A DNA stretch of 64,000 bases from Artemia franciscana. Its lineage: Eukaryota > Arthropoda > Branchiopoda > Anostraca > Artemiidae. Made by a program: the position numbers and the translations under genes. The stretch lies in the NCBI RefSeq assembly GCF_032884065.1, contig NW_027062662.1:186001-250000 (forward strand), read 5' to 3'. Positions 48,613 through 60,603 of this stretch are shown here, in pieces; the stretch's first letter is position 1, and the number at the start of each line of letters is the position of its first letter. A model generated the notes under the pieces. It was not told where the DNA came from, did no database searches, and worked only from the letters and a program-made list of their open reading frames with translations.

Positions 48613-50198
48613 TTAAATAAAAAAAACAAGTTTTTTCACTGAAAGTAAGGAGCGACATTAAAACTTAAAACGACCAGAAATTACTTCGTATATGAAAGAG
48701 GCTGCTTACTCATCAACGCCCCGCTCTTTACGCTAAAGTTTTTTACTGTTTTTTAAAAGAAGAATTGAGAGAAAGAGTCAAACTTAAAGAAAGGGTCAAA
48801 CGTAAAGAGCGAGGCGTTGATGTGGAAGCAGCCTCTTTCATATACGAAGTAATTTATGGTCGTTTTAAGTTTTAATGTCGCTCCTTACTTTCAGTTAAAA
48901 AGACTTTTAGGAATAAAAAGTCAGTTTTAAAAAAACCAGAGGAATAATTAAAACAAAATTTGCATTTTTTTTTTGGCTAAATGACTTTCTCATATTTTGA
49001 TCGAATGATTTTGAGAAAAAAAGCGGGGGGGGGGGAAGCCTAGTTGCCCTCCGATTTTTTGGTTAATTAAAAAGGCAACTAGAATTTTCAGTTTTTTACG
49101 AATATTTTTATTAGTAAAAGATTTACGTAACTTATAAATTAGCTTACGTAAAGAACATTTGTATTCTCATATTTTTATTACATATATGAGGGGGTTCGCC
49201 CCCTTGTCAGATCCTCGCTCTTTACACTAAAGCTTAAATTTTGTCCCAATTCATTAAGATTGACCCCAGAATCACAAAAGCCGTAGAAGAAATAGTTGAA
49301 ATCACTAAAAATACTTTAGCGTAAAGAGCGAGGTATTAGGACGAGGTGAGCCCCTCAAATGGGTAATAATTTCTGTTTGTTTTAAGTTTTAATGCTGCTC
49401 CTTACTTCCAGCTGAAAGAAATTTTTCATATTTACTTTTTCATTGTTTTTTTTAAATAATGCTAGTAAATCCAGCGCTCCCTTCATGGAGATTTTCTTCC
49501 CCCATGACAAATTATCGACGGAAAGTTCCCCCAGCATATTCCCCTCTTCTCAAACCCTCCCCCAACCAAAACAATCCTCCTGAAAACGCCTGTACACTTC
49601 CCAGTGACCATTACTATATGTAAGCACTGGTCAAAGTTTGTAACTTGTTGCCCCTCCCACGGGGACTGTGGGGGAGTAAGTCGTCCCCAAAGACACAGTT
49701 ATAAGGTTTTTCGACTACGCTGAATAAAATGGCTATCTCAGAATTTTGATCCTTTGACTTTGGTAAAATAATTAGCGTGGGAGGGGGTCTAGGTGCCCTC
49801 CAATTTTTTTAGTCACTTAAAAAGGGCACTAGAACTTTTCATTTCCGTGATCTGCCTTCTGGCAAAAAATACAAAATTCCACATTTTTTTGTAGATAGGA
49901 GCTTGAAAGTTCAACAGTAGAGGTCTCTGATACGCTGAATCTGATGGTGTGATTTTCGTCAAGATTCTATGACTTCTAGGGGGCGTTTACCCCTATTTTC
50001 TAAAATAACGCAAATTTTCTCAGGGTCGCAACTTTTGATGGGTAAGATTAAACTTGATGAAACTTATATATCTAAAATCAGCATTAAAATGCGATTCTTT
50101 TGATGTAGGTATTGGTATCAAAATTCCATTTTTTAGAGTTTTGGTTACTATTGAGCCGGGTCGCTCCTTACTACAGTTCGTTACCACGAACTGTTTGA
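48613..50198 (-). mobile_element. 1.7-kb Helitron-like element, copy 5
   Basis: Minus-strand copy: TCAAACAG end at 50198 preceded by A, hairpin end at 48613 followed by T. The terminal hairpin (48613 to about 48905) has GCTTACTCATCAACG and GTTGATGTGGAAGC arms, and its loop is flipped relative to copy 3, which is on the same strand. About 115 bp are missing at 49846, between CCG-T words, including the T-rich tract. Confidence 0.88.
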
Positions 50199-50316
50199 TA
50201 ATTTATACATGAAGTGTGAATACATTTTAGTAGATCATAAGGACGGTATACCACCCAATAGGTTTCCCCAATGACTATTGAAAGATTATGTAATTGTTAC
50301 TTTTTTAATAAATGAT

Positions 50317-50435
50317 TTCTCTCTCTTTCTCTCTCTTTCTTTCTCTCTCTGTCTCTCTCTTTCTTTCTCTTTCTCTCTCTCTCTCCCTCTCTTCCTCTCT
50401 GAGAGAGATTTCATATAGATCTCTCTCTGAGTCTT
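50317..50435. repeat. (CT)n-rich tract with terminal palindrome
   Basis: CTCTCTTTCT runs from 50317 to about 50400, then CTCTCTGAGAGAGAT and ATCTCTCTCTGAG form a short inverted repeat. Confidence 0.9.
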
Positions 50436-50662
50436 ACAAGTTTTTGCAATTGAAGTAGTAGTTGAAGGAGTTTAGTAGGAGTAGTAGCAGTTTTAATTAA
50501 AATGGCAGTGTGAATAGTGTTAGTAGTGGCATTCATATACTACCTTTATGTCAACTGATCTTCCCCTTTAAGTATTCTTTGAAATTTCTAACTTAATATC
50601 CAAATCCATCCTTGAGACATAACCATCTGACAGTCTGAATGCCCATAATGTGTTTGATTTAG

Positions 50663-50787
<125 letters not shown>

Positions 50788-50921
50788 CTTTTAAGTTTAT
50801 TGATAGCCAGGATGCTTCACTGCTGAGCCCCAGTGGTCAGTATGTGGCAGGCTTCAATATATGCATGCTTATTATTACTTGTCTTCTAACCGCTTTTACT
50901 GATATCACGGCATCATTGCAG

Positions 50922-50996
50922 GTTCGTCATATCCACCATGGGAAAGATCTCTTCAAAGCCCTGACATATTTAGATCGTTTTTGTGGCAATTCATAA
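50922..50996 (+). CDS. candidate terminal exon, unidentified
   Basis: After a possible acceptor (CATCATTGCAG, AG at 50920-50921) a phase 0 frame of 24 codons reads VRHIHHGKDLFKALTYLDRF, then CGNS and TAA. Its mixed composition is unlike the AT-rich surroundings. There is no neighbouring exon, no family match and no poly(A) signal support. A chance frame of this length is quite possible. Confidence 0.22.
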   Translation, partial: VRHIHHGKDLFKALTYLDRFCGNS

Positions 50997-51320
50997 TAGT
51001 TTTCTCGCGGTCACGTGTAATTCTTGCTGCCGCTTGTCTTCTAACCGCATATTTCTTTGTTCTCGCTGTGACATATTTTAGCCGCATATTTCTTTGTTCT
51101 TCACTTTCATGTCCAATTCATTCTTCTCCTCGTTGTCGCATGTATTGTAACCGTATATTCTTTAATCTTCACTTTTGTTTTAACTTGTTTTCAGTCTTGC
51201 AGCCGATTATCTTCGAATCAGATATTTCTTTGATTTTCACTTGTTTTTTGACCTGTTGTAGTTTTTGCTGACGCTAGTATTCTGATTGTATATTTCTTTG
51301 TTCTTCATTTCCATTTATCA
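50990..51320. repeat. degenerate tandem repeat around CGCATATTTCTTTGTTCTTC
   Basis: The phrase recurs five to six times with growing divergence at spacings of about 45-70 bp. The 96-codon frame across it is a by-product. Confidence 0.6.
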
Positions 51321-51797
51321 TTACTTTAAACTTTTTTCAATACCTTTTACCTTAGCTGCTTGGATTGGTCAGATCTCACGTTTGATGGTCTAGGGTTTTC
51401 CTTTGTCCTCTAGGTATCATGGCTGCCGGTAGGGGGGAACAGGGGGGACCTTGCCCCCTGGAAATTTTCTATAATAAAGTAGTTATAAGGAAACCAAAGA
51501 AAAAAGAGCTGAATAGGGAAAAAATATGGGAAAAATGTATGTTGCCCTATTGTTTGCTGCCTGCCAATAGATTTCTACCCTTAATAAGGAAAATATAGGT
51601 TCTAATTTGTGAGTGAGTGACCCCTTTCCAGTTTTCCACAAACATTTTTTCCATATGATTTGGTTGGAGCAAAGACAAAAATCAAATTTGTCATAGTAAT
51701 CATTGGTAAGTAAATAACGATCCTTGCCAATAACGAAAGTATAAGAGCCTGACTATTGAAAACATTCAATTAAAGAATCAGCTTTTTATGGTGATCC

Positions 51798-51799
<2 letters not shown>

Positions 51800-51850
<51 letters not shown>
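51800..51850. repeat. (AT)n microsatellite
   Basis: About 51 bp of alternating AT. Confidence 0.97.
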
Positions 51851-51855
<5 letters not shown>

Positions 51856-52042
51856 TACTATTTGAAGAGTTTTTGACAATCGACGGTCGCTGGAGAATTG
51901 AGAGACAGAAGGCTACCCGAACTTCAATTTTGAATCTTGATGTTTTCAATTTCACTTAATCACGGCCTTAAGTTGTTTTCCTTGTGTTCTCTATAATTAT
52001 ACGAACTTTCTTGTGTACTAATAACTGTACTTATTACTAATA

Positions 52043-52556
<514 letters not shown>

Positions 52557-52565
52557 TCCAATTTA

Positions 52566-54399
52566 TTAAATAAAAAAAACAGGTTTTTTTCACTGAAAGT
52601 AAGGAGCAAGATTAAAACTTAAGATGAACAGAAATTACTCCGTGCATGAAAGGGGCTGTTCTCTCCTCTACACCCCCCTCTTTACGCTAAAGTTTGACTC
52701 TTTCTCTCAACTCTACTTTTTAAAACAGTAAAAAACTCTAGCGCAAAGAGTGGGGCGTTGAGGAAGGAGCAGCCCCTTTCATATACGAAGTAATTTCTGT
52801 TCATTTCAAGTTTTAATGTTGCTCTTTACTTTCAGTTAAAAAAATTGTATTTTTTTTTATTTAATATCTGAATGTTTTTGAATTAGTGCATACTTGATTT
52901 TGGCTCTCCGCACATGAATAATTAAAACGAAATTTGCGTATTATTTTTTTGGCTAAATGGCTTTCTCTTAGTTTTGATATGACGATTTTAAGAAAAAGGG
53001 TTGGGGGAGGAGGTCTAGTTGCCCTCCAAGTTTTTGGTAACTTGAAAAGACATCTAGATTTTTTAATTTTAACGAACTTTTTATTAGTAAAAAATATGCG
53101 TAACTTACGTAACAAACTTCTGTATTCGTATATTTTTATTATGTATATGAGGGGGTTGGCCCCCTCGTTGATGTCTCGCTCTTTTCAGTAAAGCATTAAT
53201 TTTGTCTCAAATTTTTAAGGATAACCCCTGAATCACAAGGCCGTAGAATAAATAGTTGAAATTACTAAAAATACTTTAGCGTAAAGAGTGATGTATTTAG
53301 GAGGAGATGAAACCCTCATGTGCGTAATAATCTCTGTCCCTTTTCAAGTGACCAAAAATATTGGAGGGCAACTACGACCCCTCTCACGTCACTTTTTACA
53401 ATAATCGTCCGATCAAAATTTTGAGATATATTTTTTCTTCAGCATGGTTGAAAAGCCCAATAACTGTAACTTTAGAGATAAAAAGACCCTCTACAGCTCC
53501 TGGGGAAAGGTTTTTTAGATTATAAAATTTACCAATTGTTTTATTTGTTATTGGAAAGTATGCATGCATTTTTTCAGTCGGGGAGAGGAGGACGAATTTT
53601 CTGCTGGGAGGATTTTACACGGGGAGAATTCTCCATAAAGAGGAAAATTTCCAGAGGGTGAACTTTTCAAGGGAAGTTTTAAACTGGGTGAATTTGCCAG
53701 AATTCCTGTACGAATTTTTTTTATGTTTCTAACTTTCTATTTACCGATTCAATTATTAGCGTAGAGATGTTAAGGGTAATTGTCCGGGGTAAATTTTTCC
53801 CTGGAGTGAATTGCCAAAAGGATATATCTTTGGCGAGGGGGATTTTTAAGGAGGTAGAGTCTGGTATCCTGGCGTTATTAAAAAACCATCAGAAATTAAA
53901 TATAAAGAAACAACTTTTGGGGAAAAAATGAGCGTGGAAAGGGGCCAAGGTGCCCTCTAATTTTTTTGATCACTTAAAATAGGACACTAAAACTTTTAAT
54001 TTTCGTTATAATGAGCCCTATCAAAAAAACAAACAAATAAACACGCACCCGTGATCGGTTTTCTATCAAAAATTACGAAGTTCCACATTTTTGTAGATAG
54101 GAGGTTGAAACTTCTACAGTATGGTTTCCTGATATGTTAAATGCGATGATGTGGTTGTCGTTAAGATTATATGACTTTTAGGGGATGTTTCCCCTATTTT
54201 CCAAAATAAGGCAAATTTTCTCAGGCCCGTGACTTTTGATGAGTAAGTCGAATATGATGAAACTTGATTTATTTAAAGTCAACATAAAAATCCGATTCTT
54301 TTGATGTATCTATTGGTATCAAAATTCCGATTTTTAGAGTTTTGTTTACTGTTGAGCCGGGTCTTTCCCTTCTACAGTTTGTTACCACGAACTATTTGA
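52566..54399 (-). mobile_element. 1.7-kb element, copy 7, with an inverted central segment
   Basis: Hairpin end at 52566 and TCAAATAG end at 54399, so the element is on the minus strand. Between about 53338 and 53880 the sequence runs in the plus orientation (TCAAGTGACCAAAAATATTG to GTTATTGGAAAGTATGC), then minus resumes at about 53920. The inverted part carries an expanded G-rich zone of short GGGGNGAATTTTCC-type repeats. The hairpin (about 52566-52865) has an unflipped loop. A 20-bp partial repeat of the terminus (TTACCACGAACTTTTTAAT) follows the end. Confidence 0.8.
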
Positions 54400-54514
54400 T
54401 TACCACGAACTTTTTAATTACCCATCAAAAATCCAAACAGAGATCATTGAAATATTGATCTTTTACCAAAAGTATCGTATTCATAAAACTTTACAGTTTC
54501 ATGATATGTAGTTA

Positions 54515-54822
54515 AACAAAAAAGTCTTTTCAAATAAAGTAAGGAGTAAGTTTAGAACTTAAAACAAACATAAATTAATCTGTATATAAGGGGGACTGCC
54601 CCCTCCTCAACATCTTGCTCATTAATCAAAAGTTTTTAGTACTTTGAAAAATCTTGTCTTTCCAATTACAAATTTTATTAATAAATTTGAAAAAAGTCAA
54701 ACTTCACAGTAAAGAGTTAGGAGCTAAGAAGGAGACAGTCCCCTTTATATAAAGAATAATCTGTTCAAATAACTTTCAAATCTGTTCCTTCCTTTCATTT
54801 GAAAAGCTCTTTTTTTATTTAA
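54515..54822. mobile_element. solitary terminal hairpin of the 1.7-kb family
   Basis: Arms AGTAAGGAGTAAGTTTAGAAC...GGGGACTGCCCCC on the left and GACAGTCCCC...TTCCTTCCTTTCATTTG on the right flank a loop of about 60 nt, ending ATTTAA. No other part of the element is present. It is the most diverged hairpin in the window. It shows that the hairpin can exist alone, either as an independent MITE-like unit or as a deletion product. Confidence 0.65.
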
Positions 54823-55320
54823 TTTCTGTTTGTTTTCCAAATCATACCCAGGCCTAACCAAGTTATAATTTGAGGTACCGGTCCCTTAAATCCGTGATTA
54901 ATTGCTTTTAAAATGTATAAATCAGTAATTGTACATTGATTAAAACCGTCCTACGTTTCAATTTGCAATATTAATTTTTGATAAAATTTGAATATGCTTA
55001 AAAAATTGGCGATTAATGGTAATTTTGGTAAATATTCCGTGTTGATATTACTACTAAAGAATTTCGGTTGGATGAAAAGGAGTATTATTTTTAGTATGGA
55101 TAGAAATTCTGGGAGACTTTTTATCTTCTACACAACTGAAGCCATGGCAACCTCTACAAGATGATTTTCTTATCGATAAATACATTACATATATCTCTTT
55201 AAAGACATTATAGTACTTCAAATAAATAGAAAAAGAAAATAAAGGATTAAAAAAGAAAGGATTAGAAAATAAAGCAATTTTAAAAGGATTTAAAATTGCT
55301 GAAATCTAAGCTCCTTGTAG

Positions 55321-55400
55321 TTTTTGCCATTCCAAAGAAGTTTCCTGGCGAGGTTGATGATGGCCTGGCCTTCCACCTCTCTGCTGGTAGATATAGAAAT
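55321..55400 (+). CDS. candidate exon of an unidentified gene
   Basis: An 80-nt segment between a possible acceptor (CTCCTTGTAG) and a donor AAT|GTAAGA. In the only open frame it reads FAIPKKFPGEVDDGLAFHLS and AGRYRN, which looks like real protein (Pro, Gly, Asp, Arg) in an AT-rich setting. It starts with two bases completing a split codon and ends in phase 0. The polypyrimidine tract is weak. No upstream exon was found and I do not recognise the family. It lies alone between element relics and could be a decayed exon. Confidence 0.35.
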
Positions 55401-55522
55401 GTAAGATTTTAACTGTATAAAGAAACAATTTAATTCATTCCTACACCTGCCCTACCTTTTTCAACATTTAACTTAAACCTTATGAAAGGTAAGCAGTTTG
55501 TCCATTAAAATGTTCTTTTTAG

Positions 55523-55576
55523 GAATCTACCCTGCCCTTAACATCAACAAATACTCGCTTCTCATATTATAGCTAA
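55523..55576 (+). CDS. possible terminal exon following the one at 55321
   Basis: After TTCTTTTTAG a phase 0 frame of 17 codons reads ESTLPLTSTNTRFSYYS and stops at TAA 55574-55576. It matches the phase of the donor at 55400, which would make an intron of 122 nt. The acceptor is good, but the frame is very short, so support is slight. Confidence 0.22.
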   Translation, partial: ESTLPLTSTNTRFSYYS

Positions 55577-55739
55577 TACGCAATTAGAATCACTAACATA
55601 GTCTAATTTCATAACAGTTAAAGCGAATCAACTTGGTTGAATCCAGTTCTGCCACCGTGTGGCAGTGTTTCACCGTGTGAAACCTCTATGTTAGGGTTCT
55701 CTTATATGATGTATATAATAAAGGGAATCTCAATAAGAT

Positions 55740-55980
55740 CGCTTGCTTTTAGGGAGGGGGGTTCCCCTTTTTTTCAATCAGGCAAAAATTCTCAGATTTT
55801 TGTTTTTGGGTGGGTAACAAGAAACTGAAAGAATTTTATATATTTAGGTTCAGCATAAAAATCCAATACTGCAGGTGTAGCAATTGTCAAGAGAATTCCA
55901 TTTTTAGCTTTGGTGAATACTCGTCCAAGTCACTTTTTACTTCCAGTTTTTTTTTTCACAAACTAGTTGATTAGATTCTC
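55740..55980 (-). mobile_element. diverged 5' end relic of the 1.7-kb family
   Basis: On the plus strand TTTAGGGAGGGGGGTTCCCC, GGCAAAAATTCTCAG, TATATATTTAGGTTCAGCAT and AGAATTCCATTTTTAGC, then ACAAACTAGTTGATTA, follow the order of the element's reverse-complemented 5' third. Base identity is low. Confidence 0.55.
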
Positions 55981-57232
55981 TTATGACGAATTTTTAGGAA
56001 CCTGTTTATTTTAATTAGTTAAATAGGATAATAAAAACTCTTAGGGTTAATTTGACAGCTGGATAGTAAGTTTAAATTTTATTTTTCTTTCGCTATTCTA
56101 TTTTTTAATGTCTATATATATAAGAGATTTAAGGTCGAGGGGGGGATTGTCCTGTTTTGAAAGAGGTACATTTTACATGGTCATTATAAAATCAAAACGT
56201 GGCATCTGTGTATGCAGGAGGAATTTTGAGTATCTCTGCTCCTTGCGTAAACTATTCTAAGGTGTAGAAAATTACATAAAGACAAGTCTAAATCTGTTAT
56301 AATCTACGGAAATGATAAATCTTTCTGTAGTTTTGGTTTTATCTTGATTGTCTTTTAAGATTAAATACGTAATATTTAAAAATTATTGATGAAATAACTT
56401 GATTCCTTTACCAGGAATCTTGTTTCAGGAATTTGTTTCATTTTACCTGCAATTTAATTGCTCTTTTTATTTGAGATTTTTTCCTAAAAGTATTTAAAAT
56501 AAACTTATTCCTACCAAAAAATTTCCTGAAATATGTTCCCTGTCACCCAACCACCACTGATATTTTGGCATTTGACTCCCCCCGGTTTTTTTTTCCGGTG
56601 CCTTGATAGGTTTTATATTTCCTCTCTTTACTTTCTCTACCTACTCTAAGCATAATGGAACAACTTTAAGTGCGTTTTTTAAATAGACAAATTACACTTC
56701 GTATTTTATACTAAGCTATTTTCCTTTCGTAATGTCGTATGCATTATAGATATAAAAACAATGCTATCACTCTTGGGGAGGGGGGGGGTTGGGTGGGGGG
56801 GCTGGATAATATAATTTATTTTTTTGAAATGCACTCATAAATATGAGTTCAATCACATAATTTCTCTCTGATTTTTCCCAACGTTCTTATACCCTTTTCC
56901 ACTTAAGATTTTTACAAATACCTTTTGTTGGTTTTGTCAATAAAAAATAATTTTATGTATTGTCTTTTCAAAAATTGATAAAACAACAAAAGTACTTTCC
57001 CCCTATATTTCGGATCAAATAAATCCCCATCCCACAGTACCAATTTGTGTATCAGCAATACTGAGTAGCACTGCGTGGAAAATCAGCAGGTTCACCCAGT
57101 ACCCCAGCTTAGTATCAAGCATCAAGGATATCAAAATAAAATTATTTCCACCACTCCCCCTAGACCCATCTTAGATTTATTCATACCTGATTTCCCAATT
57201 TTTACAATTTTTGTTTTGTTTTGTATCTTTTA
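55981..57232. other. intergenic, no gene supported
   Basis: AT-rich sequence with a G-run near 56776-56800. No frame, repeat or splice structure is worth calling. Confidence 0.5.
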
Positions 57233-58150
57233 AGATCTATATGGATATTTATTTAGTAAAATTTATGAAAAAGTTATTTATAAGCGATTGTATAATTTTT
57301 TGGATTCGAAGAAAATATTGTATGATGGCCAGTTCGGTTTCAGAAGTAAACATTCCACTAGTCATGCAGTACGGAATCTTTTAAGTTTTGTTGATACTGC
57401 TTTTGAAAATAACCTAGTTCCATTAACTGTTTTTGTAGATTTCCGTAAGGCTTTTGACACTGTTGAATTTAATACTCTTCTAAGTAGACTAAGCGGGTTT
57501 GGTTTAGGTAATAATTGTGTAGTTTTCATCGTACTTGCATTGCCACATTATTAAAGTTGCTTTATCAGATATATTGAGCAGAGAGTTTGGTGTTAAGTGT
57601 GGAGTGCCATAAGGTTCCGTGCTGGGACCTCTACTTTATCTTATTTACGTTAATTTGCTGGCTCCACAAATTGGAGAGGAGGCGCTGACCTCTTTCATGG
57701 ACGACAATGCAATAACAGTAATTGGTAGTTATTTGGTCGAGGTTGTACATAAGGCTAACTTAGCATTTGAAAGTTTACGCAGTTTTATAGTTGGTAGTCC
57801 CTGGCAGTTAGCGCCTCTAAAACAAATTACATTATTTTTAGTAGAACAGGTAGGTTACTTAACGATAATAATAATAGTAATAGTAATTGTAATAATAGTA
57901 ACATATTTTTCGGACATTTACCCATGAAACAATTTTTTCCAATTAGGTATTTGGGGTTTTATTTAGATAATAATATTAGTTGGAAAAAGCATTGTAGCGT
58001 TATTGGTAGAAAAATGGCTAAGGGTCTAGGATTTCTGAGACGAGTAAAAAAATGTTTCCGTTTAAGATTTTAAAAATCATTTGTTTTCCCCTTGTTCATC
58101 CTTATATAGATTACGGTTGCATTCATTGGGCCAGCAATTTTTTATTCTAA
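57233..58150 (+). pseudogene. LINE reverse transcriptase, 5' half, split by an element
   Basis: Starts inside the RT with LFSKIYEKVIYKRLYNFL and continues YDGQFGFRSKHSTSHAV, then VFVDFRKAFDTVEFNTLLS with the first catalytic Asp, a frameshift, GVP-stop-GSVLGPLLYLIYVN with TAA at 57610-57612, and the catalytic box as F-M-D-D at about 57696-57707. A trinucleotide-like expansion (ATAATAATAGTAATAG) lies at 57860-57900. It then reads YLGFYLDNNISWKKHC-like residues with shifts. Endonuclease and 5' parts are absent. The reading breaks off at 58150, where copy 8 is inserted, and resumes at 59875. The family is close to the LINE at 46-48.6 kb. Confidence 0.75.
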
Positions 58151-59874
58151 TCAAACAGTTCGTGGTAACGAACTGTAGTAAGGAGCGACCCGGCTCAATA
58201 GTAACCAAAACTCTAAAAAATGGAATTTTGGTACCAATAGCTACATAAACAAAATTGCATTTTAATGCTGATTTTAAATATATAATCATCAAGTTTAGTC
58301 TTACGCATCAAAAATTACGAGCCTGAGAAAATTTGCGTTATTTTAGAAAATAGGGGGAAACGCCCCCTAAAAGTCATTGAATCTTAACGAAAATCACACC
58401 ATCAGATTCAGCGTATCAGAGAACCCTACTGTAGAAGTTTCAAGCTCCTATCTACAAAAGTGTGGAATTTTATATTTTTTGCCAGAAGGCAGATCACAGA
58501 TGCGTGTTTATTTGTTTGTTTGTTTTTTTTTTTTCTTCCCAGGGGTGATTGTATCGACCCAGTTGTCCTAGAATGTTGAGAGAAGGCTCGTTCTAACGGA
58601 AATGAAAAGTTCTAGTGCCCTTTTTAAGTGAACAATAAAAATGGAGGGCACCTAGGCCCCCTCCCACGCTAATTATTTTCCCATAGTCAACGGATCAAAA
58701 TTCTGAGATAGCCATTTTATTCAGCGTAGTCGAAAAACCTTATAACTATTTCTTTGGGGACGACTTACTCCCCCACAGTCCCCGTGTTAGGGGGTTACAA
58801 GTTCAAAACTTTGACCAGTGCTTACATATAGTAATGGTTATTGGGAAGTGTACAGGCGTTTTCAGGAGGATATTTGGTTGGAGGCAGGAGCTGAGAAGAG
58901 GGGGATATGCTGGGGTAACTTTCCATCGAGGAATTTGTCATGGGGGAAGAAAATTTCCATGAAGGGAGTGCAGGATTTACTAGCATTACTTAAAAGAAAA
59001 ACAATGAAAAAATAAATATGAAAAAGTTTTTTTTTCAGCTGGAAGTAAGCAGCAGCATTAAAACTTAAAACGAACAGAAATTATTACCCATTTGAGGGGC
59101 TCACCTCCTCCTACTACCTCGCTCTTTACGCTAAAGTATTTTTAGTAAATTCAACTATTTATTCTGCGGCTTTTGTGATTCAGGGGTCATTCTTAATGAA
59201 TTCGGACAAAATTTAAGCTTTAGTGTAAAAAGCGAGGTACTGACGAGGGGGCGAACCCCCTCATATATGTAATAAAAACATGAGAATACAAAAGTTCTTT
59301 ACGTAAGCTAATTTATAAGATACGTATATCTTTTACTTATAAAAAGATTCGTAAAAAATTAAAAGTTCTAGTTGCCTTTTTAATTAACCGAAAATCGAAG
59401 GGCAGCTAGGCTTCCTCCCCCGCTCTTCTTTTCTCAAAATAATTCAATCAAAATTATGAGAAAGCCATTTAGCCAAAAAAAAATAAATATACAAATTTCG
59501 TTTTAATTATTCCTCTGCGGAGAGCCAAAATCAAAGCATGCATTGATTCGAAAACGTTCAGAAATTAAATAAAAAAGAAACAATTTTTTAAATGAAAGTA
59601 AGGAGCGACATTAAAACTTAAAACGAACAGAAATTACTCCTTATATGAAAGGGGCTTTTCCTTCTCAACGCCCTGCTCTTTACGCTAAAGTTTTTTACTG
59701 TTTTAAAATGTAGAGTTAAGAGAAAGAGTCAAACTTTAGCGCAAAGAGCGGGGCGTTGAGAAGGAAAAGCCCCTTTCATATAAGGAGTAATTTCTGCTCG
59801 TTTTAAGTTTTAAAACGTATTAAGTTTAAAACGCTCCTTACTTTCATTTAAAAAAAGTTTTTTTTTTTATTTAA
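58151..59874 (+). mobile_element. 1.7-kb Helitron-like element, copy 8, inside a LINE
   Basis: A complete copy: TCAAACAGTTCGTGG at 58151 preceded by A, TTTAA at 59871-59874 followed by T. Removing it rejoins the LINE RT (SNFLF then HKRIQILQNK) at an A^T site with at most one extra base, so no target duplication is seen. The hairpin (about 59568-59874) has GGGGCTTTTCCTTCTCAACG and its complement in the arms, and the loop is unflipped. Near the right end about 12 bp of a TTAAGTTTAAAACG word are duplicated. Confidence 0.92.
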
Positions 59875-60603
59875 TCATAAAAGGATCCAGATTTTGCAAA
59901 ATAAAAGCATTCGATTGATTGTGGACACAGAAAAGGAGGTTGAATCCAAAACTATTGCTAGCTTTTCCCGGTGTAATGTTGTAAATTTTGATCAGATTCG
60001 TGACTACCAGGCATCATTTTTTGTGTTCCAGAGCATGAAACATATATGCCATAAGTATTTTCATGATTATTTGTCCATGAATTAGGAGCACCATAATTAT
60101 GATACAACAAATTCACAACTTTTAAGCCATGAAAAAAGAAAAACAGTCAGATGATCATATATGGTTCATAATCTGAGGCCTTCTGTTTGGAATAATCTGC
60201 CGGCTAGCATAAGGGAGTCTGTCACTTTATACGGGTTTAAAAATAAATTGAAAGCAATTTATTTAACTAATAGATTTTGAAGGGCGGGAGGTTTTTGATG
60301 TTTTTTTTTCGCTGTTTTTTGGGGTGGGGTGGGGGCTGATACTGGTAAAAAATAATTAATAGGACTATTTTGTTGTATAGTGTTCATGTGTATGTGTTGT
60401 TGTTTTTTATATATAAGATAGGCTAGGTGGATAATCATGAGTTGTTATGTTCAGATATTTATTTACAAGATATAAGTCATAACAGGAATTTGCAGCATAT
60501 GTCCTCAGGATTTTCTTTTTGCTGCGATAATTTATTAGTAGTGTCATTTTTATTTATGTTTATATTGTGGGTAAAAATAAAACCTACCTACCTACCTACC
60601 TGT
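59875..60603 (+). pseudogene. LINE reverse transcriptase C-terminus and 3' UTR
   Basis: Continues the LINE broken at 58150: HKRIQILQNKSIRLIVDTEK, a region with HKYFHDYLSMN and a stop, then VWNNLPASIRESVTLYGFKN and KLKAIYLTNRF with a stop at about 60278. The W-N-N-L-P block is the normal C-terminal mark of this LINE group. The 3' UTR holds a G-rich stretch and ends AATAAAA followed by (CCTA)n at 60587-60602, a tetranucleotide tail typical of CR1-type target priming. At least one stop lies in the last 130 codons, so the copy was inactive apart from the insertion. Confidence 0.8.

Noticed and set aside
50981-51271. 96-codon frame rich in Phe, Ser and Cys
   Set aside because: It is read across a degenerate tandem repeat, and the pattern follows the repeat rather than a protein.
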